Source of the DNA: Micrococcales bacterium
GTDB lineage: Bacteria; Actinomycetota; Actinomycetes; Actinomycetales; Cellulomonadaceae
Direction: 5' to 3'
Length of the DNA: 41,420 nucleotides
Assembly (NCBI GenBank): GCA_009785115.1
Contig: WQWY01000021.1
Coordinates: 1-41,420, forward strand
This document shows positions 39,512 to 41,420 of this stretch, piece by piece. The position numbers and the translations under genes are program-made. The notes under the pieces are model-generated. The model saw nothing but the letters and a program-made list of their open reading frames with translations, searched no databases and had not been told where the DNA came from. Position 1 is the first letter of the stretch. Each line of letters begins with the position of its first letter.

Positions 39512-40234
39512 CTACCTCCCAGGTCGGATGGGCACCTCGAACGACGCCGCGGGGAAGACGCCGGCGAGCACGATCTTCTTCTCGAGCGGAAGGCTGCCGA
39601 CGATCTCCACCGTAGGACCAGGGACAGCCCGGACGTGGTAGACCGCGTTGAAGAGCGCAAGACTGCGAGCCTCACACCCAGGCTGCGTGCCCGGCGTGGT
39701 CGTGACGCCGCTCAGGTCGACATTCGCGCCGTCGATCTGCAGCGGGACCCCTGAGCTCGGGTAGCACGGGAGGGCGAGGTACCCGATCAGCCCTTCTCTC
39801 AGGCTCCAGCGTCCGTCGACGTAGCGATATCCCAGGCTGCCTCGACGGGTCTCGGAGTCGAGCACGAACGTCACGCTGACCGAACCGTCCGTGGCGCTCG
39901 AGCCCTGCTCGCCCTGGATGGCGTTGTTGACGCGGACGCTCTGGATCTGGACGTCGGAGATGCGCTCGGTCGCACCCCCCAGGACAGCGTCGGTGAGGAG
40001 GACGTCGCTGACAGGCTGCCCTCGAAGACTCTCCCCGTCGATCTCGTCAGAGAGCTCGAGCGCGCGCGACGCGTCGCCTGACGCGACAGCGTCGAGGTAC
40101 GCCTGGGCATGGTCTCGCAACGCGCTTCCCGACGGCCCGGAGGTGACGGCGCACCCACCGAGCCCGACCGCCAGGGACACCGTCGCACACGCCCCGGTGA
40201 GCAATGCCCACAACTTTTTCCGGCTCAGATCCAC
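39512..40234 (-). CDS. Lipoprotein with NTF2/DUF4878-like pattern, second cassette
   Basis: The 240-residue product has a lipoprotein signal peptide (LSRKKLWALL, core, VGLGGC with Cys28). The mature part begins with a helical HAQAYLDAVASGDASRALELSDE, followed by beta strands ending in YRYVDGRWSLREGL, the pattern of NTF2-like/DUF4878 extracytoplasmic domains. A second half with two cysteines follows. GTG 40234 has AAGGAGAGG upstream. It is the last gene of a reverse run with the membrane protein 55 nt upstream. Such lipoproteins often assist secreted or membrane partners; the function is unknown. Confidence 0.72.
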   Translation of the reverse strand: MDLSRKKLWALLTGACATVSLAVGLGGCAVTSGPSGSALRDHAQAYLDAVASGDASRALELSDEIDGESLRGQPVSDVLLTDAVLGGATERISDVQIQSVRVNNAIQGEQGSSATDGSVSVTFVLDSETRRGSLGYRYVDGRWSLREGLIGYLALPCYPSSGVPLQIDGANVDLSGVTTTPGTQPGCEARSLALFNAVYHVRAVPGPTVEIVGSLPLEKKIVLAGVFPAASFEVPIRPGR

Positions 40235-40289
40235 AACCTCTCCTTCATCTCATCCTCGTCTACGCAAGGCTGGGGTTCCGGCCCGACCC

Positions 40290-41144
40290 CTAGACAAAGA
40301 GCGGGAAGCCTTCGCACTGGTCCCACTTCGGAGGGACCGCATCCTTCGCAGCATTGATGGATTGGCGGGAGTCCTGAGTGCTGGACTGGACCAGCTCGAT
40401 CACACCGAGAATGACCGTCACCAGGCCGATGACGGCGGTGATGATCCCGAGGACGCCGACGACGATCGTCGACCAGCCCACGATCGTCGCGGCCAGTCCC
40501 ACGACGACCTCGAGCAATCCGGTGGCCACCTGGATGATCCCGAGGTTGAACTTCTCGATGGAGTCTGCCATCGAGCGGAGAACCCCCCGCAAGGAGTCGA
40601 CGCTGCCCTGCGCGATATCAAGCTCTCGAATCTGCTTGTCTTTCATGAGGGGATACAGACGAGATGCCGGGCCAGCGTCCCACGACCACACTCCAGCCAG
40701 CACCGCGGAGGACATCGCGTCGCGCAGCGCGAGCGTCGGCGTACCGACAAGCTCGTCCATCTTGGCGTCCGCGTCCCTCAGCACCTGCGGGCCGCCGATC
40801 CAGGGCACCAGCCTGTCCAGCTGGTCGATCCATCCGCGCAGCGTGCTACAAGCTTTCTTGACGAAGGTGATGAGCGGGTTCGCGATGAAGTCGATCATCG
40901 GGTTCTTCACCCAACCAGGGAGCATCGACCAGACGACGTTCCCGATCAGACCGCCCACGAAGGCACCGACCGCACCGCCGATGCTGCCGGCGACAGCACC
41001 GATCGAGATGAAACCGACCTGAAAAGCTCCCTCGACCATTTTGCGGATGACACCCGGACAGCTCGTGTCGATGGTGTCGACCACGTTCCGACCGTTGTCG
41101 AGCATTCCTTGCACCGTACTTCTGGTGTCGTCTACCCAGCTCAT
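40290..41144 (-). CDS. Hydrophobic membrane-associated protein of a type VII-like cassette
   Basis: The 284-residue product has a Gly/Ala-rich hydrophobic stretch at about 40-72 (VGFISIGAVAGSIGG onward) and a long one at about 202-252. Between them lies a helical part containing SWDAGPASRLYPLMKDK, where W-D-A-G recalls a W-x-G turn. The shape is similar to the 383-residue island protein, though I see no clear sequence identity, and it suggests a type VII-exported or membrane-inserting protein. No enzymatic motif is visible. ATG 41144 overlaps the upstream stop (ATGA), so the genes are coupled. Confidence 0.65.
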   Translation of the reverse strand: MSWVDDTRSTVQGMLDNGRNVVDTIDTSCPGVIRKMVEGAFQVGFISIGAVAGSIGGAVGAFVGGLIGNVVWSMLPGWVKNPMIDFIANPLITFVKKACSTLRGWIDQLDRLVPWIGGPQVLRDADAKMDELVGTPTLALRDAMSSAVLAGVWSWDAGPASRLYPLMKDKQIRELDIAQGSVDSLRGVLRSMADSIEKFNLGIIQVATGLLEVVVGLAATIVGWSTIVVGVLGIITAVIGLVTVILGVIELVQSSTQDSRQSINAAKDAVPPKWDQCEGFPLFV

Positions 41145-41420
41145 CGGATCGTTTCCGTCTCTGTGATGATGTGATCGCTCTCTTCTGTCGACGTACCCTC
41201 GGCCCCGTCGACGGCCAGAGCGGAGTCGTCACCCACCTCGCCACCGTCCATGTCGAGGGCTAGGGGATCGTCTGTGCCATCCATGTCGAGGTCGACAGCG
41301 TCACCTGCTCCGCCACCGTCTTGTGCCTCGACATCGACCCCCGGCACCTCAGCACCCGGCACCTCAGCACCCGGCACCTCAGCACCCGGCACCTCAGCAC
41401 CCGGCACCTCAGCACCCGGC
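41141..41420 (-). CDS. 3' part of an acidic, repeat-containing protein (runs off the window)
   Basis: The frame is open from the window edge to a TGA at 41141-41143. It begins in PGAEV pentapeptide repeats, continues with an Asp/Gly-rich stretch in which LDMDG occurs twice, and ends TETETIR. The product is strongly acidic and likely disordered, as in linkers of surface or secreted proteins. Its N-terminus lies outside the window. It is coupled to the membrane protein gene by an ATGA overlap. Confidence 0.65.
   Translation of the reverse strand, partial: PGAEVPGAEVPGAEVPGAEVPGAEVPGVDVEAQDGGGAGDAVDLDMDGTDDPLALDMDGGEVGDDSALAVDGAEGTSTEESDHIITETETIR
41343..41420. repeat. 15-bp tandem repeat encoding PGAEV units
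   Basis: Five complete, identical 15-bp units (GGCACCTCAGCACCC, first at 41343-41357) plus the beginning of a sixth reach the window edge. The total number is unknown. The unit keeps the reading frame, so copy-number changes lengthen or shorten the linker. Confidence 0.92.

Noticed and set aside
41343..41420. Possible CRISPR array
   Set aside because: Units are 15 bp, directly adjacent, without spacers, and in frame within a coding sequence.

Overview
The window looks like a chromosomal segment of a high-GC actinobacterium, most likely of the Micrococcales (inference from gene families and codon use; no rRNA is present to prove it). Supporting signs are strong G/C third positions, many GTG starts, several probably leaderless promoters, GTP-dependent PEP carboxykinase, ClpC, a DUF5926 protein, the small conserved protein + LytR_C + GT87 gene trio, and SpoIIE/RsbW/STAS partner-switching genes.

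Layout: 1-829 holds the end of an unknown cassette with two tandem paralogues and two small ORFs. purL (reverse) and a divergent DUF2599 lipoprotein follow (0.85-4.2 kb), then a 370-base gene-free stretch, recQ (reverse) and pyrE. From 7.5 to 19.3 kb come ordinary genes: an SDR oxidoreductase, a membrane-anchored protein, a cold-shock protein, a small conserved protein/LytR_C/GT87 set, a ferritin-like VIT1-type transporter, an MFS protein, a small acetyltransferase, phosphoglucomutase, DUF5926, an AEC transporter and class II aldolase fba. From 19.5 to 22.4 kb a PAS-GAF-phosphatase-kinase protein is flanked by two STAS anti-anti-sigma genes. purA and pck follow.

The 3' end of pck, with its terminator, is present twice as a 124-bp direct repeat (25886-26009 and 28571-28694). 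The 2.56 kb between the copies is clearly lower in GC and carries a four-gene reverse operon: a membrane-segment protein with a WXG domain, a 104-residue protein, a lipoprotein and an orphan WXG100 protein. This is an inserted type VII-secretion-type cassette and the most notable feature here. Beyond it, purD (reverse) and purC-purS-purQ-trmL (forward) complete a dispersed purine gene set.

From 32.7 to 36.5 kb there is a PIN-domain gene, a 3'-truncated DUF4132 gene, a winged-helix/nucleotidyltransferase-fold regulator behind a perfect palindromic operator, and an alpha-helical protein gene. clpC (reverse) follows. Upstream of it the window ends in a second lipoprotein/membrane-protein cassette whose first gene carries a 15-bp tandem repeat and runs off the edge.

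Purine synthesis (purL, purD, purC, purS, purQ, purA), pyrimidine synthesis (pyrE) and central carbon metabolism (pgm, fba, pck) form the core. The accessory parts sit at the two window edges, at the pck/purD junction and between trmL and clpC. Several gene ends carry short tandem duplications that include the stop codon.
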